From Streptomyces hayashii (GTDB taxonomy: Bacteria; Actinomycetota; Actinomycetes; Streptomycetales; Streptomycetaceae): a DNA stretch of 33,366 nucleotides. Below are positions 1 to 5,899 of the stretch, in pieces. Made by a program: the position numbers and the translations under genes. How positions within the stretch are numbered: position 1 is the stretch's first letter; each line of letters begins with the position of its first letter. Where the stretch lies: NCBI RefSeq assembly GCF_024539815.1, contig NZ_JAHHIU010000153.1, positions 1 through 33,366 on the forward strand, given 5' to 3'. The notes beneath the pieces are model-generated. The model had not been told where the DNA came from and did not search any database. It worked only from the letters and a program-made list of their open reading frames with translations.

Positions 1-1
1 C

Positions 2-37
2 CACCCCGAGTCCGAGCCCCACCCCGAGTCCGAGCCC
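2..37. repeat. Perfect 18-bp tandem duplication inside the helicase gene
   Basis: Two identical 18-bp units (2-19 and 20-37) lie in frame with the helicase and encode His-Pro-Glu-Ser-Glu-Pro twice. The array touches the window edge, so more copies may lie upstream. The repeat sits about 50 bases before the DEAH motif, in what looks like a flexible linker of the first RecA lobe. Confidence 0.85.
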
Positions 38-1072
38 GTGTCCGGGTCCGGTCCCCGGGCCGACGGCGGACCGCCGCTCGGACTGCTCGTCGTCGACGAG
101 GCGCACTACGTCAAGAACCCCGAAACCCGCCGCGCACGCTCGGTCGCGGTGTGGACGGCGCACTGCGACCGCGTCCTGTTCCTCACCGGCACGCCGATGG
201 AGAACAGGGTCGAGGAGTTCCGAAGCCTCGTGCGCCACCTCCGGCCCGAACTGGTCGCGGAGCTGGGCGACAGCCCCGGCGCGACGGGTCCGCACGCCTT
301 CCGCAGGGCCGTCGCCCCCGCCTACCTGCGACGCAACCAGAAGGACGTGCTCAACGAACTGCCCGCGCTGATCCAGGTCGACGAATGGGAGGAGTTCAGC
401 GCCGCCGACCAGGAGGCCTACCGCGCGGCCGTCGCCGCGGGGAACTTCATGGCGATGCGCAGGGCCGCCTACGCCGACCCCGAGAAGTCCGCCAAGCTGC
501 AACGGCTGCGGGAGCTGGTGGCGGAAGCGGCGGCCAACGGTCTGAAGGCGATCGTGTTCTCCTACTTCCGCGACGTCCTGACGGTCGTCCAGGAAGCGCT
601 GGGCGACGACGTGTTCGGCCCCCTGTCCGGAGACGTGCCCGCGGCGCGCCGACAGCGCCTCGTCGACGATTTCACGGCGGCCGGGGGGCACGCGGTGCTG
701 CTCTGCCAGATCGAGGCGGGGGGTGTCGGACTCAACCTCCAGGCCGCGTCCGTGGTCGTCCTGTGCGAGCCGCAGATCAAGCCGACACTGGAGCACCAGG
801 CCGTGGCCCGCGCCCACCGCATGGGCCAGGTCCGCGCGGTTCAGGTGCACCGTCTGCTGGCCGCCGACAGCGTGGACGACCGGCTGCTGCGCATCCTGAG
901 GAACAAGAACCGCCTGTTCGACGCCTACGCCCGGCGCAGCGACACCGCGGAGGCGAGCCCGGACGCGGTCGACGTCTCCGATGACGGTCTCGCCCGCCGC
1001 ATCGTCGAGGAGGAGCAGCGCAGACTCGCCGTCGAGCCCCGGGACGCCCCCTCACCCGCACACGGGCCTTAG
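2..1072 (+). CDS. SNF2/RapA-type DEAD/DEAH-box helicase, C-terminal part (5' truncated by window)
   Basis: The frame is open from the first bases of the window, so the true start lies upstream. What remains is the end of the first RecA-like lobe and the whole second lobe of an SNF2-family ATPase. Visible motifs are the Walker B box VVDEAH followed by KNP (nt about 83-120), motif III LTGTPMEN, and a conserved LRRNQKDVLNELP-like stretch. The helicase C domain follows with KAIVFSYF, GGVGLNLQ (motif V) and QAVARAHRMGQ (motif VI). These residues couple ATP hydrolysis to translocation along double-stranded DNA. Expected role is chromatin or nucleoprotein remodelling, or help to RNA polymerase or repair; the substrate cannot be told from the sequence. 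An acidic/proline low-complexity insert built from an 18-bp duplication lies just before the DEAH box. The C-terminal about 40 residues are acidic and poorly conserved in appearance. The family call is secure; the full length is unknown. Confidence 0.93.
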   Translation, partial: HPESEPHPESEPVSGSGPRADGGPPLGLLVVDEAHYVKNPETRRARSVAVWTAHCDRVLFLTGTPMENRVEEFRSLVRHLRPELVAELGDSPGATGPHAFRRAVAPAYLRRNQKDVLNELPALIQVDEWEEFSAADQEAYRAAVAAGNFMAMRRAAYADPEKSAKLQRLRELVAEAAANGLKAIVFSYFRDVLTVVQEALGDDVFGPLSGDVPAARRQRLVDDFTAAGGHAVLLCQIEAGGVGLNLQAASVVVLCEPQIKPTLEHQAVARAHRMGQVRAVQVHRLLAADSVDDRLLRILRNKNRLFDAYARRSDTAEASPDAVDVSDDGLARRIVEEEQRRLAVEPRDAPSPAHGP

Positions 1073-1084
1073 CCGCAACCTCGG

Positions 1085-1154
1085 TCGGCCCGTCGGCCCG
1101 TCGGCCCGTCGGCCCGTCGGCCCGTCGGCCATGAGCGTCCCGTCGGCCATGAGC
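1085..1154. repeat. 8-bp tandem repeat followed by a 16-bp direct repeat
   Basis: The unit tcggcccg occurs five times in a row (1085-1124) plus a partial sixth copy. It is followed by a 16-bp direct repeat (1121-1136 and 1139-1154, 18-bp period). An 8-bp period cannot keep a reading frame, which fits a non-coding position just after the helicase stop. No gene is seen between 1073 and 1338. Confidence 0.85.
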
Positions 1155-1338
1155 ATCGCGCATCTGCCGCACGCAGGTTCGGATCCGTTGGCGGAATCCC
1201 CTGCCAGACTGACCGGAGCGCATGATCGGCCGTCTCGTCGGATGACCTGACCGGCTGTGCGCGCCACGCCTCGCCCTCGCCCGAACCCCCGCCCGAGCAG
1301 TCTGAACCGGCAGAACCAGAACCAGGAGCACGGTGCTC

Positions 1339-2685
1339 GTGTCCATACCCCCGCCTCCAGGGCCCCACCAGCCCCAGGACCCGTACCAGGCTCCGCGGCC
1401 GCAGAACCCGTACCCGCAGGACCCGTTCGCCCCGCCGCAGGATCCGTTCGCCCCGCCGCAGGATTCGTACGCACAGGATCCGTATGCGCGGGGGCCGCAC
1501 GGTCCGCAGGGGTACCAGGGGTACCAGGGGTACCAGGGCCCTCCGGGACCACAGGGCCCGTACCCACAGGCCCCCTACGGAGCCGCGCCCTATCCGGTCT
1601 GGGGACAGGGTTACAGCCCCTACGGCCGGCCCGCGGCGATCAACGGCCTGGCCGTCGCCGCTCTCGTGCTCGGCATCCTCTGCTTTCTGCCGGCCGTCGG
1701 CCTGGTGCTCGGGATCATCGCGCTGACGCAGATCCGCAAGCGGGGCGAACGCGGCAAGGGGATGGCGGTCGCGGGCGCGATCCTGTCCTCCGTCGGGCTC
1801 GCGCTGTGGGTACTGGCGCTGGCCACGGGCGGTGCGTCCGACTTCTGGCAGGGGTTCAAGGAGGGCGCGAGCGCGCACTCCGGCTTCTCGCTGGCCAAGG
1901 GCGACTGCTTCGACATGCCGGGCGGGACCTTCGACGAGGACGTCTACGACGTCGACGAGGTGTCCTGCTCGGGCGAGCACGACGCCGAGGTCTTCGCGAC
2001 GGTTCCGCTGACCGGCAGCAGCTTCCCGGGCGACGAGCGCGTCACGCAGGTGGCCGACGACAAGTGCTTCCGGCTCCGGGACGCCTACGCGATGGACCCC
2101 TGGGCGCTGACCGACAAGGCGGACGTCTACTACCTGACGCCCACCTCGGAGAGCTGGAACGTCGGCGACCGGGAGATCACCTGCGTCTTCGGCCCCCTGG
2201 ACGACAAGGGCACCCTGACCGGCTCGCTGCGCGCGGACGAGACGACCCTCGACGCCGACCAGCTGACCTTCCTCAAGGCGATGGCCGCCGTCGACGAGGT
2301 CCTCTACCAGGAGCCGGAGGACTCCGCCGAGGGCGACCTGGCGGCCGACCGGACCTGGGCGGGGCAGGCCCGGGACGTCACCGGCGAGCAGGCGGTCGCG
2401 CTGACGGCCCACACCTGGTCCGCGAAGGCCCGGGGGCCGGTCACCGCCCTGGTGAAGGACATGCGGGCGGCGAGCGAGGAATGGTCGGCGGCGGCGAAGG
2501 CCACCGACGCCGACGGCTTCTACGAGCACTACGAGACCGCCTACGGGGTGGTGGACGGCCGCTCCACCGTCACCGCACGCGAGGCTCTGGGCCTGGCCAC
2601 CACGCCGCCTGCCTACGACGACGGCTCCGACAGCGGGGACGGCGGCACGGACGAGGGCGACAGCGACAGCGGCCTCGATGTGTGA
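1339..2685 (+). CDS. DUF4190 membrane protein with septum-formation-like C-terminal domain
   Basis: A protein of about 448 aa. Residues 1-95 are Pro/Gln/Tyr-rich and repetitive (DPFAPPQ twice, GYQ three times, with matching 21-bp and 9-bp DNA repeats at 1420-1461 and 1510-1536). Residues about 97-165 form a DUF4190 domain with two membrane helices: the first after AINGLAVAALVLGI, the second near SSVGLALWVLALA. The rest should be extracytoplasmic. It contains a septum-formation-type module starting LAKGDCFD with the CSGEHDAEVFA signature, and a helical end with an acidic Gly/Ser/Asp tail. Such proteins are common in actinobacteria; exact function is unknown. Start choice: GTG at 1339 gives MSIPPPPG, a familiar beginning for this family, with AGGAG at 1324-1328 ten bases away. 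GTG at 1333 (two residues longer, four-base spacing) is the alternative. The gene appears monocistronic. Confidence 0.88.
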   Translation: MSIPPPPGPHQPQDPYQAPRPQNPYPQDPFAPPQDPFAPPQDSYAQDPYARGPHGPQGYQGYQGYQGPPGPQGPYPQAPYGAAPYPVWGQGYSPYGRPAAINGLAVAALVLGILCFLPAVGLVLGIIALTQIRKRGERGKGMAVAGAILSSVGLALWVLALATGGASDFWQGFKEGASAHSGFSLAKGDCFDMPGGTFDEDVYDVDEVSCSGEHDAEVFATVPLTGSSFPGDERVTQVADDKCFRLRDAYAMDPWALTDKADVYYLTPTSESWNVGDREITCVFGPLDDKGTLTGSLRADETTLDADQLTFLKAMAAVDEVLYQEPEDSAEGDLAADRTWAGQARDVTGEQAVALTAHTWSAKARGPVTALVKDMRAASEEWSAAAKATDADGFYEHYETAYGVVDGRSTVTAREALGLATTPPAYDDGSDSGDGGTDEGDSDSGLDV

Positions 2686-2730
2686 TCACGTCCGCAGCGG
2701 GGAGAAAGTGCCTGGGTAAAGCGTTTCGCG

Positions 2731-2763
2731 GCCAGATGTCATCACATCGAGTGATTCTCTGGC
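2731..2763. promoter_or_regulatory. Imperfect 33-bp palindrome before the GntR-type regulator gene
   Basis: GCCAGA (2731-2736) pairs with TCTGGC (2758-2763), and ATCAC (2741-2745) with GTGAT (2751-2755), around the centre ATCGA. It lies 46 bases after the DUF4190 stop and 70 bases before the regulator start. It could be a transcription terminator for the former or a protein-binding site for the latter. It has no T-run. Confidence 0.45.
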
Positions 2764-2805
2764 CTTTGCTTGCATGGCGGAACCCACGGTTGCCAGGCTG
2801 TAGCT

Positions 2806-2813
2806 GTCTGTAC
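2806..2813. promoter_or_regulatory. Candidate HutC-type operator GTCTGTAC
   Basis: GTCTGTAC lies 20 bases before the GTG start of the HutC-like regulator. Regulators of this subfamily are known to favour GT-N-TA-N-AC sites; this one departs at one inner base (TG for TA). The position suggests autorepression. The assignment is inference from motif and position only. Confidence 0.45.
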
Positions 2814-2832
2814 AACCTGATGGGAGTGGCCA

Positions 2833-3585
2833 GTGACATTCGGTGAGCAGCCGGCGTATCTGCGTGTCGCGGGTGATCTCCGCAAGAAGATCGCCGACGG
2901 ATCGCTGCCACCGCACACCCGCCTCCCGTCCCAGGCGAGAATCCGCGAGGAGTACGGCGTCTCGGACACCGTCGCGCTGGAGGCCCGCAAGGTGCTGATG
3001 GCCGAGGGGCTGGTCGAGGGCCGTTCGGGTTCGGGGACGTACGTCCGCGAGCGGCCCGTTCCCCGCCGTATCGCCCGCTCCGGCTACCGCCCGGTGAGCG
3101 GGGCGACGCCGTTCCGTCAGGAGCAGGCCGAGGCGCACACCCGGGGGACGTGGGAGTCCAGCAGCGAGCAGGTCGAGGCGGGCGTCGCCGTCGCGGAGCG
3201 GCTCGGCATCCAGCCCGGCGACCGCGTGATGTGCACGAAGTACGTCTTCCGGGAGGCCGGGGAAGCGATGATGCTCTCCACCTCCTGGGAGTCCCTCGCG
3301 GTCACCGGTCGCACACCGGTGATGCTCCCCGAGGAGGGCCCGCTGGGGGGCATGGGCGTCGTCGAGCGGATGCGGGCCATCGACGTCATCGTCGACAACG
3401 TCACCGAGGAGGTCGGGGCCCGCCCCGGCCTCGCGGACGAACTCCTCGCCCTCGGCGGCGTGCCCGGGCATGTGGTCCTGGTCGTGCAGCGCACGTACTA
3501 CGCCTCGGGCCGCCCGGTGGAGACGGCCGACGTGGTGATCCCGGCCGACCGTTACCGGGTCGCCTACCACCTGCCGGTGAAGTAG
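2833..3585 (+). CDS. GntR family regulator, HutC subfamily (winged helix + UTRA)
   Basis: A 250-aa transcription factor. Residues 8-71 form the GntR winged helix: AYLRVAGDLRKKIADGSL, then LPSQARIREEYGVS and the wing GRSGSGTYV. Residues about 95-245 form a UTRA effector-binding domain of the HutC type, which usually binds a sugar phosphate, amino acid or similar small molecule. The length is normal for the subfamily. The GTG start is supported by GGGAG six bases upstream and by the family-like N-terminus. The gene stands alone: a 147-bp gap precedes it and 459 bp without a gene follow, so its regulon cannot be read from neighbours. The GTCTGTAC site 20 bases upstream suggests autoregulation. 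The effector is unknown. Confidence 0.92.
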   Translation: MTFGEQPAYLRVAGDLRKKIADGSLPPHTRLPSQARIREEYGVSDTVALEARKVLMAEGLVEGRSGSGTYVRERPVPRRIARSGYRPVSGATPFRQEQAEAHTRGTWESSSEQVEAGVAVAERLGIQPGDRVMCTKYVFREAGEAMMLSTSWESLAVTGRTPVMLPEEGPLGGMGVVERMRAIDVIVDNVTEEVGARPGLADELLALGGVPGHVVLVVQRTYYASGRPVETADVVIPADRYRVAYHLPVK

Positions 3586-4044
3586 CCGCCCGGGAGCGGC
3601 GGGAGGGGCGGGACGGTGGGGCTGCCCCGGACGCGGCCGGAGGTGCGGGTGGAGCGGGGGAGGCGGGGGCGCGGGCAGGTGGCGTAGCGCATTCGGTCGG
3701 ACGGCGCACACCCTTCCGGCAGTTGCCTCCGGAATTCGCCGTCCCGGCGTCGGCCGCACGGCGTCGGAATCCGGTCGTTTCCGCTCGTTCCCGCAGGTCG
3801 CCCGGTGCATGCCCGGAACCGCGCCGACCGGACGCGTTGCCGCGTGCGCACGGCGCGTTCGTTCTCGTGCGCCCCCTGCGTCTTGGCTGGTTGCGTACCT
3901 CTTTGTGCAAAGCCGTGTTCGGTGCGTAAAGGTAAGGCGTACGCTCGGGCATATGCGGATTGCGGTTTCCTTGGCAGGCGGGGCGCGGGGCGCTCCGCGG
4001 ACGGGATCCGGCCGGGCCGGGACGGGAAGGGGGCGGAGGGCGCG
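3586..4044. other. 459-bp gene-free region with small inverted repeats
   Basis: No convincing coding frame is seen on either strand. A weak hairpin (GCCGC at 3585-3589 / GCGGC at 3596-3600) overlaps the regulator's stop codon and could end its transcript. CTTTG-TG-CAAAG (3901-3912) and GCGTACGC (3937-3944) are near-perfect palindromes in the promoter region of the downstream SPOR-like gene. A 31-codon frame from ATG 3953 ends in TGA that overlaps the ATG of that gene (4045) by four bases. It could be a leader peptide but lacks a close ribosome binding site. Confidence 0.6.
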
Positions 4045-4320
4045 ATGAACGACAGCACCACCTCTTTGCCCTGGCTCGTCATACGGCAGGACGACAACGG
4101 CAACCGCTATCGCGTGGGCAGGTATGCGACCCGGGCCGAGGCCCAGGAGATCGCGGACAGCCTCGACGGCCGCGGGCACAAGCAGCTCTACTGGGTCGAA
4201 CGCGTGGGTCAGCCCCAGGGGCAGCCGCAGCGCCACCCTCACGCCTCGCATCAACCCCAGACGCAGCCTTCTGCCCAGGCCCAGGCCCAGGTGCAGAACG
4301 GCGACAGCACCCTCAACTGA
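4045..4320 (+). CDS. Small SPOR-like domain protein
   Basis: A 91-aa protein. Residues 8-52 look like a single SPOR-type repeat: a strand WLVIRQDDNGNRYRVGRY, a helix ATRAEAQEIADSLDG, and a second strand KQLYWVERV. SPOR domains of cell-division proteins bind glycan strands lacking stem peptides. This small cytosolic-looking version has no signal peptide or membrane helix, so that role is doubtful here. The tail is Gln/Pro/His-rich and likely disordered (AQAQAQVQ near the end). The ATG start has GGAGGG four bases upstream (4035-4040). Similar small proteins occur widely in Streptomyces without a known function. Confidence 0.8.
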   Translation: MNDSTTSLPWLVIRQDDNGNRYRVGRYATRAEAQEIADSLDGRGHKQLYWVERVGQPQGQPQRHPHASHQPQTQPSAQAQAQVQNGDSTLN

Positions 4321-4400
4321 CCCGGCCCCGGGCCGGCTCGGGCCGGGCGTCGATCCCGGGCCCGGCCCCGGGCCGAGGGCCGGCCCCGGCCCGAACCCGG
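4321..4400. terminator. Dense GC inverted repeats after the SPOR-like gene
   Basis: The stretch is made of overlapping CCCGGGCC/GGCCCGGG-type palindromes starting right after the TGA stop. It can fold into very stable alternative hairpins, but there is no T-run. It is best read as a transcription terminator or insulator before the Nudix gene. The fold cannot be assigned uniquely by eye. Confidence 0.5.
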
Positions 4401-4417
4401 CGCAGGTCCCGGTCCCG

Positions 4418-4431
4418 TAGGCTCCGCCGCA
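4418..4431 (+). promoter_or_regulatory. Putative -10 box (TAGGCT) for a leaderless Nudix mRNA
   Basis: TAGGCT (4418-4423) ends seven bases before the ATG at 4431, and there is no Shine-Dalgarno sequence. This is the usual geometry of leaderless Streptomyces transcripts, in which transcription starts at the A of ATG. No good -35 box is seen. Confidence 0.5.
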
Positions 4432-4841
4432 TGACGGAACGGATCGTGGTGGTGGGAGCCGCCCTGCTCGACGACGGCCGCCTGCTCGCCGCGCGCCGCA
4501 GCGCGCCCCCGGAACTCGCCGGACGCTGGGAACTGCCCGGCGGCAAGGTCGAGCCGGGGGAGAGCCCCGAGGCGGCCCTCGTGCGCGAACTGCGCGAGGA
4601 ACTCGGCGTCGAGGCCGAGACCGTCGAGCCGGTCCCGGGGGAGTGGCCTCTGAGACCGCCCTATGTCCTGCGCGTGTGGACCGCCCGACTCCGGCCCGGC
4701 TCGGCGGCCCCCGAGCCGCTCCAGGACCATGACGCGCTGCGCTGGCTCGCCCCGGACGAGGTGTGGGACGTCGACTGGCTCGACCAGGACGTGTCCGCGG
4801 TACGCGAGACGCTGGCCGGGCTCGAAGCGGACGCGCGCTGA
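4431..4841 (+). CDS. Nudix hydrolase (MutT-like)
   Basis: A 136-aa Nudix hydrolase. The complete Nudix box spans residues 38-60: G38, E44, the R52-E53-L54 core, catalytic E56 and E57, and G59-V60. It matches G-x5-E-x7-REU-x-EE-x-GU without deviation. The fold starts with RIVVVGAALLDDGRLLAARRS and has WELPGGK before the box, the arrangement of small (deoxy)nucleoside triphosphate pyrophosphohydrolases such as MutT. Such enzymes cleave nucleoside diphosphate linkages with Mg2+ and often remove oxidised dGTP; the actual substrate is not defined by sequence. The length is normal. The start is chosen because it is the first Met of the fold and sits seven bases after a -10 box, suggesting a leaderless mRNA. 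A tandem repeat array begins 30 bp downstream. Confidence 0.92.
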   Translation: MTERIVVVGAALLDDGRLLAARRSAPPELAGRWELPGGKVEPGESPEAALVRELREELGVEAETVEPVPGEWPLRPPYVLRVWTARLRPGSAAPEPLQDHDALRWLAPDEVWDVDWLDQDVSAVRETLAGLEADAR

Positions 4842-4870
4842 CTCATGGCGATCCCGCATGCGGACGGTGC

Positions 4871-5046
4871 CCCCACCGACGGGCGGTGACCCCCACCGAC
4901 GGGCGGTGACCCCCACCGACGGGCGGTGACCCCCACCGACGGGCGGTGACCCCCGCCGTCGGCCGTGGCCCCCGCCGTCGGCCGTGGCTCCCGCCGTCGG
5001 CCGTGACCCCCGCCGTCGGCCGTGGCTCCCGCCCGTGGGCGGTGAC
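4871..5046. repeat. Two-part tandem repeat array (four 20-bp units, then five 19-20-bp units)
   Basis: Four perfect copies of ccccaccgacgggcggtgac (4871-4950) run directly into a related 19-bp unit ccccgccgtcggccgtggc (4951-5026, four copies with 0-2 changes). A hybrid last copy follows (5027-5046) that returns to the ggcggtgac ending. Half a unit precedes the array (4861-4870). Each first-type unit contains CACCG...CGGTG, so it could form a small hairpin. No gene is seen between 4842 and 5228. Confidence 0.9.
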
Positions 5047-5228
5047 ACCGACCCGGAGGCCGTGCCCTCCGGCGGGGCGCGTCGGCAGGCGGAGTGGTGG
5101 CGGGGTGTACGCCGTTCGTGCCACTGTGCGCCCTGCCGAGCGGTACTGGCCCCTGGATATCGGGTATGTGCCCATTAACCCCACGAAACCGGACATGGGT
5201 GTACTCGCTGGGCTGGGAAGTGATCGGC

Positions 5229-5627
5229 GTGATCGACACCGAGGGCGACCGAGCCGAGTGGTCGTTTCCCGCGGAGCCCGGTGCGGTGCGCACCGCCCGC
5301 AGCGCGGTCCGGACCCAGTTGCGTCGCTGGGACCTCGACAGCGTGGGCGACATCGCGGCCCTGCTGGTCAGCGAGTTGGTGACCAACGCTCTTCGGCACG
5401 CGACCGGCCCCATCGGCGTTCGTCTGGTCCGCCCGGCGCACCTGGAGGGCGTGCTCCTGGTCGAGGTGTCCGACCCGCTGCCGGACCCGCCGCGCGAGCG
5501 GGTCGCCCGGCCCGACGACGAGAGCGGGCGCGGGCTGCAGCTCGTGGCCTCCTCCGCGCGCCGTTGGGGCACCCGGCCCGGAGGCGCCGGCAAGACGGTG
5601 TGGTTCGAGCTCGCGGTGCCGGGTTGA
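5229..5627 (+). CDS. RsbW/SpoIIAB-like ATP-binding protein (HATPase_c_2)
   Basis: A 132-aa GHKL ATPase of the anti-sigma-factor kinase type. The N box is LLVSELVTNALRHA with E49 and N53. The G1-like box is VEVSDPLP (D82) and the G2 box is SGRGLQLV (100-106). The end GKTVWFEL is typical of actinobacterial members. These proteins bind a sigma factor or phosphorylate an anti-anti-sigma protein on Ser/Thr. The partner is unknown, and no STAS gene is adjacent. Start: GTG at 5229 has GGGAAG eight bases upstream; in-frame GTG codons at 5220 and 5199 are alternatives. The same domain, with a very similar N box and ending, is fused to the phosphatase encoded next (5900-8548), so the two may act on one switch. 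Confidence 0.88.
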   Translation: MIDTEGDRAEWSFPAEPGAVRTARSAVRTQLRRWDLDSVGDIAALLVSELVTNALRHATGPIGVRLVRPAHLEGVLLVEVSDPLPDPPRERVARPDDESGRGLQLVASSARRWGTRPGGAGKTVWFELAVPG

Positions 5628-5676
5628 CGGGACGTGACGCGGGGATGACCCCGGTGTACGGCGGGGCTCCCGCCGT

Positions 5677-5717
5677 CACCTGTTCCGGTGCGGGTCCGCG
5701 ACCCGTGCCGGAAGGTG
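5677..5717. terminator. Long hairpin after the RsbW-like gene
   Basis: The arm cacctgttccggtgcgggtc (5677-5696) pairs with gacccgtgccggaaggtg (5700-5717) with two bulges, leaving a three-base CGC loop. This long stem, 49 bases after the stop codon, is a good factor-independent terminator candidate although no T-run follows. Confidence 0.6.
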
Positions 5718-5899
5718 TGATTCGACCACGTGCCCGCTGGTTAGAAGACTGGAAGTGTTGTCACGGGACGGGCCAAAAAACGCCTGGACCGTGCTGTGAT
5801 CGTGAACACCGTGTCGTGCGGACCCGTAGTGCTGGATACTGCGGGCAGCCGCCGCCGGTGACCGGTGCCGGACGCGGTGAGCTGGAGGGGACGGTTCGC

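Noticed and set aside
2686..4254. Minus-strand open frame of 522 codons spanning the GntR gene and the following gap
   Set aside because: Covers coding and non-coding DNA alike and is Arg/Pro/His-rich. No family resemblance, and it contradicts the clear GntR gene.
4871..5046. CRISPR array
   Set aside because: Units are directly adjacent with no unique spacers, and no cas gene is present.
4946..5899. N-terminal extension of the phosphatase into the repeat array
   Set aside because: The extended frame runs through the tandem repeats and out of phase through the RsbW-like gene; a strong ribosome binding site is at 5884-5890.
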